A DNA stretch of 64,000 nt. It comes from Desulfobulbaceae bacterium. GTDB taxonomy: Bacteria > Desulfobacterota > Desulfobulbia > Desulfobulbales > Desulfobulbaceae. The stretch is from positions 53,815-117,814 of the forward strand of contig DNUE01000091.1 of the NCBI GenBank assembly GCA_003508005.1, read 5' to 3'. The notes beneath the pieces are model-generated. The model was not told the origin of the DNA and ran no database searches. It was given only the letters and a program-made list of their open reading frames with translations. Each line of letters starts with the position of its first letter. Positions within the stretch are counted from its first letter, which is position 1. This document shows positions 18,344 through 28,240 of this stretch, piece after piece. Made by a program: the position numbers and the translations under genes.

Positions 18344-19537
18344 GTGTCCGGACAGGATCTTACAGAGGCCGCGGCGATCATCGCAGCGGCGGGCAGCGGC
18401 ACCCGCATGGGCGGCGATGTGCCCAAGCAGTTCATAACACTGCGCGGCACCCCGATCCTGGCCCTGACCGTTGCCCACTTTCTACAGGTGGACGCCCTGC
18501 GCACGGTGTTGGTGGTGGTTCCAGCCGAGCACCGGGAGGCCGCCGCTCTCCTGCTCCGTGATTTTCTGCCTGCCGGAAGTGAAGACCGCATCCTGCTGGT
18601 CAACGGCGGCGCCACCCGCCAGGAGTCGGTGCGGGCCGGATTGCAGGCACTCCCGCTCCGGACGGCTACGGTTCTGGTCCACGACGGGGCCCGGCCCTTT
18701 GTTACTTCGGCAATTATCGAGCGCTGTTTGCGGGCAACCGAGCAGAACGGCGCGGCTATTGCCGCGGTCCGGGTACGAGACACCCTGAAGCAGGCGAGTG
18801 CAGACCAGCTGGTGCGCATCACCATTGACCGCAGGGGACTGTGGCAGGCCCAGACTCCGCAGGGTGCCCGCGTCGAGCTCCTGCGCCAGGCCTACGCGCT
18901 CGCCGACCAGGACGGCTTTCAGGGCACCGACGAGGCGTCGCTCATGGAGCATGCCGGAATCCCGGTCGCCATCGTCGAAGGGAGCGAACGCAACTTCAAA
19001 ATCACCCGGCCGGACGATCTTGCCCTGGCCGCGGGACTGACCCAGGAAACACAGATGCTGAAAATCGGTCACGGCTTTGATGCCCACCGGCTGGTCCGGG
19101 GCCGGCCCCTGATCCTGGGCGGGGTCCACATCCCTTTTGAACTGGGCCTGGACGGTCACTCGGACGCCGACACCCTCATCCATGCCTTTCTTGATGCCCT
19201 GCTCGGCGCCATGGGCGAAGGAGATATCGGTCGCCATTTTCCCGACAGCGACCAGCGCTATAAAAACATCAGCAGCCTCAACCTTCTGGCGGATGTCGTC
19301 GGCCTGCTTCAGGAAAAAAACCTGGGTCTCAGCAACGCGGATATCACCGTCATCTGTCAGCGGCCGAAACTCGCGCCCTACATCGGGGCCATGCGCGAAA
19401 ATCTTGCCCGGGCCTGCGCGGTCAGCGCGGCGGCGCTGAACATCAAGGCAACCACCACGGAACAGATGGGCTTCACCGGACGTGGCGAGGGGATCGCCGC
19501 CCATGCCGTGGTGCTTCTCCACCATCTCCCTGCATAG
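18344..19537 (+). CDS. ispDF: Bifunctional IspD/IspF isoprenoid enzyme
   Basis: A 397-residue fusion of two MEP-pathway enzymes. Residues about 1-228 are IspD (2-C-methyl-D-erythritol 4-phosphate cytidylyltransferase): AAAGSGTRMGGDVPKQF, VLVHDGARPFV, WQAQTPQ. From MLKIGHGFDAHR onward (about 238) is IspF (MECDP synthase) with zinc and substrate motifs GHGFDAH, DGHSDADTLIHA, IGRHFPD and the C-terminal TTTEQMGFTGRGEG. The GTG start at 18344 has AGAGG five bases upstream. The next gene starts seven bases after the stop. Confidence 0.95.
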   Translation: MSGQDLTEAAAIIAAAGSGTRMGGDVPKQFITLRGTPILALTVAHFLQVDALRTVLVVVPAEHREAAALLLRDFLPAGSEDRILLVNGGATRQESVRAGLQALPLRTATVLVHDGARPFVTSAIIERCLRATEQNGAAIAAVRVRDTLKQASADQLVRITIDRRGLWQAQTPQGARVELLRQAYALADQDGFQGTDEASLMEHAGIPVAIVEGSERNFKITRPDDLALAAGLTQETQMLKIGHGFDAHRLVRGRPLILGGVHIPFELGLDGHSDADTLIHAFLDALLGAMGEGDIGRHFPDSDQRYKNISSLNLLADVVGLLQEKNLGLSNADITVICQRPKLAPYIGAMRENLARACAVSAAALNIKATTTEQMGFTGRGEGIAAHAVVLLHHLPA

Positions 19538-19543
19538 CCCGCC

Positions 19544-20683
19544 ATGAAGATCACCGTCGACCGAGAACGCCTTGCCGCAGACTTTGTCCTGCTTTGCGAA
19601 ACCGACAGCCCCTCCCGTGAGGAGGGCGCCATTGCAGTCCTCCTGCAGGCCATGTTTACCCGGCTTGGCGCGGACGAGATCCTGGAGGACGACTCCGCCA
19701 CGGTCACCGGCTCCGACACCGGCAACCTGTTGATTCGTTTCGCCGGCAGCGCTGACCGGGAGCCGATTTTCCTCAACTGCCACATGGATACGGTGGAACC
19801 GGGCAGGGGGGTAAAGGTGCGCCGGGAGAGCGACACCTTTTTCAGCAGCGGCGATACAATTCTGGGCAGCGACGACAAGTCCGGGATTGCCGCCATCCTG
19901 GAAGCGATCCGCTGTGTCCGGGAAAACAATCTTCCCCTCCGCCCCCTGGAAATCATCCTCACCACCTGCGAGGAAATCGGTCTGCTGGGCGCCAAAAGCC
20001 TGGACCCGAAGATGATCAGCGCCCGGATCGGCTACGCCCTGGACAGTACCGGCTTCGGCACGGTGATCATTGGGGCGCCGGCCGCCAACCGTCTGGAGAT
20101 AACGCTCCGCGGCGTCGCCGCCCATGCCGGCCTCCATCCCGAATGGGGCATCAACGCCATCGCCCTTGCGGCCCAGGCCCTGAACGCTGCCCCCATGGGA
20201 CGGATCGACGAGGAAAGCACGGTCAACTTCGGCACCATTCGGGGCGGGACCGCCACCAACATCGTGCCCGACCAGGTCACCATCCAGGGCGAGGTCCGCA
20301 GCCATTGCGTCGCCACCCTCGACAGCCTGACCCGGCAGGTTGAATACGCCTTTACCCGGGCCGTGGTCGACTGGTGTGACCCCTCCGGACAGGCCAAGGG
20401 CAAGCCTGAACTGATCTTTACCGCCAACCCTGACTTCCCGGCCATGCGCCTTGACCAGAACGACCCGGCCATCCGGCTCATCGACCGGGCTGCGGCCTCA
20501 ATTGGCCGGCGGTTGAAATACAAGATCGCCGGCGGCGGCAGCGATGCCAACATTTTCAACGGCCACGGGCTGCAGACCGCGATCATTGCCACCGGCATGA
20601 CCCATGTCCACTCAACGGACGAACAGGTGGACCTGCAAGACATGGTTGACCTCACCCGCATGCTCATCGCCCTTATCACCTGA
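19544..20683 (+). CDS. M20-family metallopeptidase (peptidase T-like)
   Basis: A 379-residue zinc aminopeptidase/deacylase of family M20. Catalytic features: NCHMDTVEPG (metal His and Asp), LGSDDKSGIA (bridging Asp), TTCEEIGLLGA (general base Glu and metal Glu), YALDSTG (metal Asp) and the late TGMTHVHSTDE (metal His). The dimerisation lid is at about residues 180-290. Similar to the PepT-like/YqjE group rather than to DapE. Probably co-transcribed with ispDF, seven bases away, although function is unrelated. Confidence 0.85.
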   Translation: MKITVDRERLAADFVLLCETDSPSREEGAIAVLLQAMFTRLGADEILEDDSATVTGSDTGNLLIRFAGSADREPIFLNCHMDTVEPGRGVKVRRESDTFFSSGDTILGSDDKSGIAAILEAIRCVRENNLPLRPLEIILTTCEEIGLLGAKSLDPKMISARIGYALDSTGFGTVIIGAPAANRLEITLRGVAAHAGLHPEWGINAIALAAQALNAAPMGRIDEESTVNFGTIRGGTATNIVPDQVTIQGEVRSHCVATLDSLTRQVEYAFTRAVVDWCDPSGQAKGKPELIFTANPDFPAMRLDQNDPAIRLIDRAAASIGRRLKYKIAGGGSDANIFNGHGLQTAIIATGMTHVHSTDEQVDLQDMVDLTRMLIALIT

Positions 20684-21019
20684 CAAGAAGCGCGGCACCA
20701 CCCAGAACGCCATGCACAGCCTCCGTACGATCGACAACGGATCGTGCGGCACCTGTAATTCTATCCGGAGATATGTGGCGCCATGGCGGCATGAAAAATG
20801 CTCTCTCCGCGCGGACCCTCCCCCAATCCTGCGCATCCGTCAGGCGCCTTTTGTCTTCCGCAGACCGCCATATTGACTTTGCTCAAAGAAAACAGTTTAT
20901 TGAAAAGGTTGAAGAATACCGATATCAAAATATTCTTCCCGCTTGGTGGCGCATTGGCCGGGTTCTCCCGGATCAATGTGTTTTCCGGTTTCTGCCGGTG
21001 AAAAAAGAACGGTTGAATC
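20684..21019. other. Intergenic region with a candidate promoter
   Basis: About 335 bases without a gene. TTGACT (20873-20878) and TTTATT (20896-20901) with 17-base spacing could drive the VKOR gene. Confidence 0.4.
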
Positions 21020-22033
21020 ATGCGATTGGACAATAATGAAATAGATCAAAACCGCAGGAAAGCGAGGCTCCTTGCCTTGACGGCGCTGGCCGCTTCGCTT
21101 CTGATCGGGGTTCAGCTCTGCCTGATCGCCTGGCAGGGGGAATCCGCCTGCTTCAACGAGGGCTGCCGCATCGTCGAGGGCTTGACCAAAGTTTCCCCCT
21201 TTCTCTTCAACCTGTTCGGGCTGCTGTTTTTCCTTCTGGTCGGCCTGATGGCAGTCCTCGCGCGAAACCGCCCCATTACCGCCCGCTTCCTCGCGCTGCT
21301 GCTTCTCGCCGCCATGGCCGGCGAAGGAGTGCTGCTGGCCTACCAGTACCACGTGGCCCTGGCCTGGTGCTCCTACTGTCTGATCATTTTCGGCCTGGTG
21401 GCCCTCTGCAACCTGATTCTCGGCCTGCGCCAGTTTTTCTGGGGCCTAACCCTGGTCGCGGCGATCAATATCATCTTTGCCGTGCTCCGTTTTGAGCCGG
21501 ATCTGCGGGCAACCCAGGGAAACGGCCTTGCGGCAGGCACTGCCGCCATTCGCCCCGGAATAGCCGACGGCAGGAGCGTTTACCTCATCTACTCGAAGGA
21601 TTGTCCGCATTGCCTGGCCCTGTTGCAGAGGCTGCCGGAATTTAACGCCTGCACGATTCGCCTCAATCCGGTGGGCGATCCGCCCCAGGTCGCTATTCCG
21701 GGCCTTGAGCGAATGACCGGCTTCCGGCCGGAAAAAAATTTGCGGCTGCTTCGCGCCCTGCAGATCGATGCGGTGCCGGTGCTGGTCGTTCCGGAAAACG
21801 ACGGGTACCGGATACTTCGGAGCGAGTCGGCCATCGAGTCGTTTCTGCAGGCCAACTGCACAGAACCAACTGACGACTCGCCGCCCGCTCCTGAAAAGAG
21901 CGGGTCCGGGACAACGCTGCTGCCTGAGGGGCAATCCCTGCTGCCGCCCGCCCATGACCAGGAATGCAGCGTCGATGTAGACTGCGCCGAACCCTTCCTC
22001 CCCGATCCCGACCAGACCGTACCGGCCAGATAG
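21020..22033 (+). CDS. VKOR-thioredoxin fusion, disulfide-forming membrane protein
   Basis: A 337-residue protein. Residues about 15-150 form a four- to five-helix vitamin K epoxide reductase domain with a loop cysteine pair (ACFNEGC) and the quinone-proximal CxxC (WCSYC). Residues about 170-280 form a thioredoxin-like domain with active site SKDCPHC and a cis-Pro region DAVPVLVV. VKOR fusions replace DsbB, oxidising the thioredoxin partner and so making disulfides in exported proteins. A Pro/Ser-rich, cysteine-containing tail (about 285-337) is unusual. Useful context: many secreted proteins and c-type cytochromes are encoded nearby. Confidence 0.85.
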   Translation: MRLDNNEIDQNRRKARLLALTALAASLLIGVQLCLIAWQGESACFNEGCRIVEGLTKVSPFLFNLFGLLFFLLVGLMAVLARNRPITARFLALLLLAAMAGEGVLLAYQYHVALAWCSYCLIIFGLVALCNLILGLRQFFWGLTLVAAINIIFAVLRFEPDLRATQGNGLAAGTAAIRPGIADGRSVYLIYSKDCPHCLALLQRLPEFNACTIRLNPVGDPPQVAIPGLERMTGFRPEKNLRLLRALQIDAVPVLVVPENDGYRILRSESAIESFLQANCTEPTDDSPPAPEKSGSGTTLLPEGQSLLPPAHDQECSVDVDCAEPFLPDPDQTVPAR

Positions 22034-22164
22034 ACGGGCAGCTGCCGGAATCCTATGGGTCGTCAGCCGGCGATTGTCCCCCGAAGAGGCGGGAATTCGC
22101 TGTTCTCGGCCATCAGGACCAGCCCCCGCTCTAGTCCAAGCAGGCTTCATGCTTTGCTGGGTAT

Positions 22165-22193
22165 TTGCATTACGATTATTTCTGCAGTAAAAT
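22165..22193 (+). promoter_or_regulatory. Candidate promoter of the FecR-TPR/adenylate cyclase operon
   Basis: TTGCAT (22165-22170), 17 bases, TAAAAT (22188-22193), about 78 bases before the start codon. Confidence 0.5.
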
Positions 22194-22270
22194 CTTATAT
22201 ATCACAAAGGAGCGGCGCTGAACAGAACCTGATTGTGCACTTCCCAGACGGGAAAGGAGGAATATTCTTT

Positions 22271-25200
22271 ATGGGTCAGATGCGATTTCATTGCCTCCCG
22301 CGCCGTGCTTTCACTCTGTCGACCTGGTCCTCACTCTCCGTCTGGGTTGTTCTCGCCCTCCTCCTCGGACAGTCGATTGCCCTTGCCGCCGTTCCCAGGA
22401 CGCCGCCGGCTGCGGGAGCGATCGTCAATGCCACCGGCGACGCAGAGGTCCGCCTGGTCGAGACTCCGGAGTGGCTGACGGCCGAGATCGCGCAGGACCT
22501 GCTGACCGGAGACGGCCTGCGCACGGGTTCACTGGGCACCATGGCCCTCCTCTTTGCCGACCGGACCCAGATCAGGGTTCAGCGCAATTCATTCCTGACG
22601 GTCAAGGCCGTCGCCGGGGGCCCTACGTCCGGCCCGACGGTCCTCCGCCTCGACCGGGGCGGCACCTGGTCGCGGGCCGCCACCGGCGGCGAAGAGGTGC
22701 GGATTGAAACCCCCTCGGCCACCGCCGCCATCCGGGGGACCGACTGGTCCCTGACCGTGGACGACAGGGGCACCACCAGGCTGGTCGTCCTGGACGGCGA
22801 AATAATCCTGGAAAACGCCTACGGCATGGTCTCTGTCAAGCGGGGGGAAATCGCCTTTGCCGAGATCGGCAAGGCGCCGACCAAGACCATCCTTGTCAAT
22901 CCTCAGGACCGCGAGCAGCAGATCTATGACCTGAGCCTGATCTCGACCATGAACAGCTTTTTCAAACTCACCGACCTCCCGGTCGACGAGCGCCGCCAGG
23001 CCAGGGAACGGATCGAGGCCGTTGCCCCGGCCGAGAGGGACGCCGGGCAATGGCTCGACCTGACCGAACTCGCCTTTGACCTGGGCGACTGGGAGACCGC
23101 CCGCCAGGCCCTGCAGGCGCTGGACGCCACCGATGCGCGAAGCAAAGGCCGTGCCGACCAGGTGGCAGGATTCCTGGCCTTCTTCGACTACGATTTTGCC
23201 TTGGCGGAGGAGCGGTTTGCCTCAGCGGCGGAAGTGCTGGCACCGGACCGTGCCCTGACCGCCCTGATCGGCAGGAGCGCCGCCCTGTTGAACCTGCGGC
23301 GGAGCGACGAGGCCAAGGGACTCATCGAGGAAATGAGAAAAGAGTACGAAACGGATCCCCGTTTTCTCCTCTGCGAGCTCGTTCTCACGGCCTTTTCCGC
23401 TGATCTGCCGGGGGCGGCGGACCAGGCCCGGCGGCTCTCCCTTCGCTTTCCTGACGACCCGGCTTTTCCCGGCGCGGAAGGCATCCTGTCGATTGTGCTT
23501 GGCCGCCCCGAGCAGGCGAGGGAGGCAGCAGAACGAAGCCTGGCCCTTGACCCGGGCTACTCCATCGGATTCCAGGTCCTCGGCGAATACCAACGTTACT
23601 ATAAGGGAAACAGCGAGATGGCGGTGGAGACCCTGCGCCGGGGCCTGTCGCATAACGACAGAGATAATGAGTTGTGGGCCCAGCTTGGCTGTGCGTACCT
23701 GGAGATGTATGAACTCAGGATGGCCGAAGAGGCCTTTCGCCAGGGCATTGCCCTGCGGCCGAAATTCGTGATTTGTTTGGCAAACTACGCAATACTTCTC
23801 CTCAACCTGAACCGCATGGACGAGGCGGAAACAATCCTCAGGGAGATAGAGGCGATCGATCCCGGCCGCGATTTCACCATGGCCCTTGCCGGCCGCGTCT
23901 CCCTCCAGAGGGACGACATCCCCGAGGCGGAACAGAGACTGCTCAAGGCGACCACCCTCAACCCCGCCTGGGCCGACTCGTCAACCATGCTTGCCCAGAC
24001 CTACTACCAGAAGGGGGAGCCGGCCCTGGCCCGGCAGGCCCTGGACAACGCCGCCCGCCTGGACCCCAACGACCCCCTCATCCCCCTGGTCGGCTCGGTC
24101 ATCGCCTCGAACCTCGCCCAGGCCGACCTTGCCGTCGAATACGCCCGGGAGGCGATCCGCCTCTACCGGCGGCGCGGCGGAGAGGGGATCACCGGGCTGG
24201 CCTCCACCCGCGGCGGCAACAACACCCTGGGCGCGGCATTCCTGGACCTGGGCCTCAAACCCTGGGCCGACTACTACAACGACCTCTCCTTCGATCCTTA
24301 TTTGGCGGACAGCTACTATTACCGGCAACTCCAGGATAAAGCGGGTTTCTCCTCCCTCTTCCAGGGAATGCTCCAGGAACCCCTGTCGGTTTCCGGACGC
24401 AACCGCTTCGTTGATTTTTACCGGCGGCCCTTCCTTGACAGCGAGATCGGCGGCTCCCTCTCCTGGCCCGGTAACGGGACCGGATACGGCGGCAACGCCA
24501 CGATCCAGGGGTTTTCCCTGGCGCCGAAGCCCATGTCCTACTACCTGTACGCCGATCATAACTTCTCCCCGGAAGACCGCGACCATGCGGATCTACTGAC
24601 GACCAGCTTCATCGGGGGTCTCGGGATCGACCTCACCCCCTATGACGGACTGCTCCTCGATGTGGAGGGATTGTTCACCGAAAAAGAACTGCCCGGCACC
24701 CTTGTCCTCCCCGATCCGGACGACGAAAGGGACAATCGATTGGTGAACGCCGGCCTCGGCTACTCCCACTCCTTCAGCGCCCGCAACATCGCCCTCGGCA
24801 TGGTCAGGATCCAGGACGGCAGGAGCACCCTCTCCAACGGGCTCCCCCTGGGCTCGACCCTCTCCAGCCTCGACTACTCCCTGGTGAACCATTTCGGGCC
24901 CGAGACCGCCCGGTTCCTTTACGAGTACGGCCTGCGGGACATGACCGACCCTGCCGACCCCAATTCCCCGATCCTGAGGTTCGGCGGCTCAGGGCCCTAT
25001 CTGCAGGACACCATCCCGGATCCGCTGGACACCAAGGATTTTTCGCGCCTCGAGGTGGATCTGCGCGCCCTCTCCCTCCACGCCCGTCACCTGTTCAGCA
25101 TCCATTCCGTGGATTTCACCTACGGCGCCGAGTTCAAGTCCTACCGGCAGGAGATCAGTCAGGACTACCTCGGCTTCCGGCGGCGCGATCCGGGCAACGG

Positions 25201-26107
25201 GCTGATCGTGGGCGACCGGGGTTCCATCCCCTTCCCCTTCGGCGACGCGGTTCCCAGGCTATTTGAAATCACTCAGGACGGAGAAGCTGGCAGCGCCTAC
25301 CTCGACGCGCTGTGGCGGGTCAACAACAGCCTCTGGCTGTGGGCCAGCCTGTTCGCGGACCACGCGGATCTCGAGGGCAGCCCGCCGATGAACCGGCTGG
25401 ACCCCCGCCTGGGGCTCGCCTGGCAGGCAAGCTCCCGCGACTGGCTTCGCCTGGCCTTCCGCGAGGATGTCCGGGCGATCAACCTCTATTCCCTGGCGCC
25501 GGTGGCCACCATCGGCCTGATCCCGGAAACCGCCTACCTGGACAGCGACGGCAGGGCGGCATCCTACATTGCCCGCTGGGACAGGGAATGGTGCAAGCAC
25601 TTCTTCACCGCCCTCGATCTGCGGCGCCAGGACATCACCGGCTTCATGAACAGCGTGCCGAACAGCTTCATGTATTACTACGCGGAGGAGGGGCGGATCG
25701 ACCAGGCAAGCCTCTCCGCCAACCTCTGGCTCAGGGGCGGCCTGGGCCTCTTTGCCGAGGCCATCTGGCGGGACACGGAGAACAGGGGCAGCGGGCCGGA
25801 CCAGGGGCGAAGCCTGCCCCTGATTCCCGAACGGCAGCTCGACGCGGGCATAATCTGGATCCATCCCCTGCAGATCCGCGTCAGCCTGGTGGCGCACCTG
25901 GTCGATGAACAGCCGGCGGACGAGACCGGCGCCGCCATGCTCGACTCCTACCAGACGGTGGACTTCAGCGTGACCTGGCAGCCCCTGGCCAAGCACCTCG
26001 AACTTGGGCTGGCCGCCATCAACCTCCTTGACCATGACTTCGAGATCGGACAGAATATGCCGGCAGACGGCCGCAAGGTGATGCTGACCGCCAAGTGGCG
26101 CTTCTGA
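22271..26107 (+). CDS. FecR-TPR-outer membrane beta-barrel fusion protein
   Basis: A 1278-residue exported protein. I start it at ATG 22271, which has AAGGAGG upstream and a clean signal peptide (VWVVLALLLGQSIALA); an in-frame ATG 216 bases earlier would add an unlikely leader. After the signal comes a FecR-type domain (about 40-205: GDGLRTGSLGTMALLF, ATAAIRGTDWSL), then a long TPR array (about 220-690: GDWETARQALQALDA, LWAQLGCAYLEMYELRMAEEAF), then a C-terminal region rich in alternating aromatic strands ending AKWRF, with the terminal Phe typical of outer membrane barrels. The cyclase gene follows after 7 bases, so the two likely act together. The ligand is unknown. Confidence 0.75.
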   Translation: MGQMRFHCLPRRAFTLSTWSSLSVWVVLALLLGQSIALAAVPRTPPAAGAIVNATGDAEVRLVETPEWLTAEIAQDLLTGDGLRTGSLGTMALLFADRTQIRVQRNSFLTVKAVAGGPTSGPTVLRLDRGGTWSRAATGGEEVRIETPSATAAIRGTDWSLTVDDRGTTRLVVLDGEIILENAYGMVSVKRGEIAFAEIGKAPTKTILVNPQDREQQIYDLSLISTMNSFFKLTDLPVDERRQARERIEAVAPAERDAGQWLDLTELAFDLGDWETARQALQALDATDARSKGRADQVAGFLAFFDYDFALAEERFASAAEVLAPDRALTALIGRSAALLNLRRSDEAKGLIEEMRKEYETDPRFLLCELVLTAFSADLPGAADQARRLSLRFPDDPAFPGAEGILSIVLGRPEQAREAAERSLALDPGYSIGFQVLGEYQRYYKGNSEMAVETLRRGLSHNDRDNELWAQLGCAYLEMYELRMAEEAFRQGIALRPKFVICLANYAILLLNLNRMDEAETILREIEAIDPGRDFTMALAGRVSLQRDDIPEAEQRLLKATTLNPAWADSSTMLAQTYYQKGEPALARQALDNAARLDPNDPLIPLVGSVIASNLAQADLAVEYAREAIRLYRRRGGEGITGLASTRGGNNTLGAAFLDLGLKPWADYYNDLSFDPYLADSYYYRQLQDKAGFSSLFQGMLQEPLSVSGRNRFVDFYRRPFLDSEIGGSLSWPGNGTGYGGNATIQGFSLAPKPMSYYLYADHNFSPEDRDHADLLTTSFIGGLGIDLTPYDGLLLDVEGLFTEKELPGTLVLPDPDDERDNRLVNAGLGYSHSFSARNIALGMVRIQDGRSTLSNGLPLGSTLSSLDYSLVNHFGPETARFLYEYGLRDMTDPADPNSPILRFGGSGPYLQDTIPDPLDTKDFSRLEVDLRALSLHARHLFSIHSVDFTYGAEFKSYRQEISQDYLGFRRRDPGNGLIVGDRGSIPFPFGDAVPRLFEITQDGEAGSAYLDALWRVNNSLWLWASLFADHADLEGSPPMNRLDPRLGLAWQASSRDWLRLAFREDVRAINLYSLAPVATIGLIPETAYLDSDGRAASYIARWDREWCKHFFTALDLRRQDITGFMNSVPNSFMYYYAEEGRIDQASLSANLWLRGGLGLFAEAIWRDTENRGSGPDQGRSLPLIPERQLDAGIIWIHPLQIRVSLVAHLVDEQPADETGAAMLDSYQTVDFSVTWQPLAKHLELGLAAINLLDHDFEIGQNMPADGRKVMLTAKWRF

Positions 26108-26114
26108 TGCAAAA

Positions 26115-28160
26115 ATGACCGGCACCGCCTCCCCCCTTGCAGAGCAATCAGGCTGGCGCAGCCGTGTGCTGCCGGCCTTCTGCATCTGGCTTGTTCTGGC
26201 CTCCCTGAGCCTTCTTCCCGGCTTTCAGCTCCTCGACTCCCGCTTTTACGATCTTTTTTCGACCCTTGCCCCGCCGGCGCCGACAGCCACCCCGGTCGTC
26301 CTGGTGGGGATCGACGAGCCGAGCTTTGCCGAGCTGGGCCTGCAGTGGCCCTGGCCGAGGGAACTGCACGCCAGCCTGCTCGACAGCCTCGCCGCCGCCG
26401 GCGCCGCAGTGATCGCCCTGGACATCGTCTTCGCGGAACCGTCAGCAGAGGAATCAGACCAGGCGCTGGCCGCATCCATAAGGAGGGCGGGCAAGGTGAT
26501 TCTCGCGGCGGACCTGGCGGTCGAGGAAACGGCCCATGTCTCGCAGCTCATCCGGGTGGAGCCGCTGCAACTGTTCCAGGAAGCCGGAGCCAGCTCAGGG
26601 GTCGCTTCCGTTTCCCTGGACAAGGACGGGGTCATGCGAAGGCTCCCCTCCTATCAGGACGGTTTCGCCGCAGCCATCCTGACGGCCTGGCTGAAAGCGG
26701 CCAAAGAGCCTGAGGCGGAAATACCAAGGGGGGCCAGGCTGCTCCGGTTTTTCGGCCCTTCCCGCACCTATCCGTATGCCTCCTATTATCAGGCCCTGGA
26801 TCCGGACCACTTCCTGCCGCCGAACTTTTTCCGCAACCGCGTTGTTCTCGTCGGCCGATCGGTGAAGACCTCCCCCGACCCTGCCGCCCGCCAGGCCGAC
26901 ATGTTTGCCACTCCCTTCACCCTGGCAACCGGCGAACTCATGGCCGGAATCGAAGTGCATGCCACGGTTTTCGACAATCTCCGTCTCGCCCTTTCCGTCA
27001 CGCCTGCACCCCGGTCCGTGCAGCCCGCGGGACTGGCTCTCGTAATCATTTTCTCATTTTTCCTTTTTCGAAGATGGCACCCCTGGACAAGTGGAGCTCT
27101 TGCCTTGCTGGCAATGACCCTGATCATGATCGGCAGCTATATTATGCTGCGGTTTGCGCAGGTTTGGCTTTCGCCCCCGCTCTTTCTCGCCGGGGTGCTG
27201 CTCTCCTATGGCGGCGATGGGGCCAGGGCATATCTGCGCGAGTGGGCTGGCAGGCGGCGCATCAAGCAGGCATTCAGCCGCTACCTCCCGCCGGTCCTGG
27301 TGGAGCGGCTTGCTTCTGACTCGGCGCAGCTCAGGCTGGGCGGCGAGAGCAGGCACATGACCGTCATGTTCTGCGATATCCGGGGATTCACCGCGCTTTC
27401 CGAGAGATGCAGAAATGAGCCGGAACGTCTTGTCCGCCTGATGAACCGCTATTTCACGGCCATGACCCAGGTGATTCACCAATACAACGGCACGGTCGAC
27501 AAATATATCGGGGATTGCATCATGGCCTTCTGGAACGCCCCGCTGGACGACCCGGATCATGCCCAGCATGCCTGTTCCGCAGCCCTGGAAATGTTTGCGC
27601 GCCTGGCCGAACTGAACGACGAGCTTGCCCTGGAGATGAAGGGGCAGGAGCACGCCGCGGAGAAGATCAATATCGGGATCGGCATCAACACCGGCCTCTG
27701 CGTGGTCGGCAATATCGGTTCCGAGGTGCGCTTTGACTACTCGGTTCTCGGTGATAGCGTGAACCTGGCCTCCCGGCTCGAGGGGAGGACAAAGGAATAC
27801 GGGGTGGGGATCGTGATCGGCCCGGAGACCGCCGCCGCTGCGGCCGATTATGCCACCCTTGAGCTGGACCTGCTCGCGGTGAAGGGAAAAATGGAGGCGG
27901 TCAGAATATATACGCTGTTGAGGCCCGAGGAATTGCCTGGCAAGCAGGATATGCACGACTTCGCCCGTAGCCATGCCGGGATGCTCGAAGCCTACCGCCT
28001 TGGCGATTGGGCCGGGGCCAGAGCGGCACTGGCCGAGTGCCGGGCCAATGCGCCCGGGCTTGCCTCACTCTACAGGTTATACGATCAACGGCTAAGCGAA
28101 TACGAGCATTCCCCTCCTCCGGAAAACTGGACGGGGATCAGTATCGCCCGATCGAAATAA
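26115..28160 (+). CDS. CHASE2-domain class III adenylate cyclase
   Basis: A 681-residue membrane cyclase. One N-terminal membrane helix precedes an extracytoplasmic CHASE2 sensor (about 40-300: VVLVGIDEPSFAELGLQWPWPRE, ALDIVFAE), then three close membrane helices (about 300-370), then a class III nucleotide cyclase domain. Visible catalytic residues: metal Asp in MFCDIRGFTALSE and GDCIMAFW, Lys in VDKYIGD and Asp in VLGDSVNLASRLEGR, a pattern that favours ATP over GTP. It probably makes cAMP in response to a periplasmic signal. Coupled to the FecR-TPR-barrel gene upstream, a pairing repeatedly seen for CHASE2 cyclases and FecR proteins. Confidence 0.9.
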   Translation: MTGTASPLAEQSGWRSRVLPAFCIWLVLASLSLLPGFQLLDSRFYDLFSTLAPPAPTATPVVLVGIDEPSFAELGLQWPWPRELHASLLDSLAAAGAAVIALDIVFAEPSAEESDQALAASIRRAGKVILAADLAVEETAHVSQLIRVEPLQLFQEAGASSGVASVSLDKDGVMRRLPSYQDGFAAAILTAWLKAAKEPEAEIPRGARLLRFFGPSRTYPYASYYQALDPDHFLPPNFFRNRVVLVGRSVKTSPDPAARQADMFATPFTLATGELMAGIEVHATVFDNLRLALSVTPAPRSVQPAGLALVIIFSFFLFRRWHPWTSGALALLAMTLIMIGSYIMLRFAQVWLSPPLFLAGVLLSYGGDGARAYLREWAGRRRIKQAFSRYLPPVLVERLASDSAQLRLGGESRHMTVMFCDIRGFTALSERCRNEPERLVRLMNRYFTAMTQVIHQYNGTVDKYIGDCIMAFWNAPLDDPDHAQHACSAALEMFARLAELNDELALEMKGQEHAAEKINIGIGINTGLCVVGNIGSEVRFDYSVLGDSVNLASRLEGRTKEYGVGIVIGPETAAAAADYATLELDLLAVKGKMEAVRIYTLLRPEELPGKQDMHDFARSHAGMLEAYRLGDWAGARAALAECRANAPGLASLYRLYDQRLSEYEHSPPPENWTGISIARSK

Positions 28161-28240
28161 CGGAACCTGCTTTCGCGTTTCCTGCCCTGCATGTCGATTT
28201 CCGTCCCATGTCACCCTCCTCCCATTACCTCCACGGATGA

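Noticed and set aside
18482..20305. A 607-codon minus-strand open frame
   Set aside because: It lies antisense to ispDF and the M20 peptidase, which have clear family motifs; its composition is the mirror of GC-rich codons and it lacks a ribosome site.
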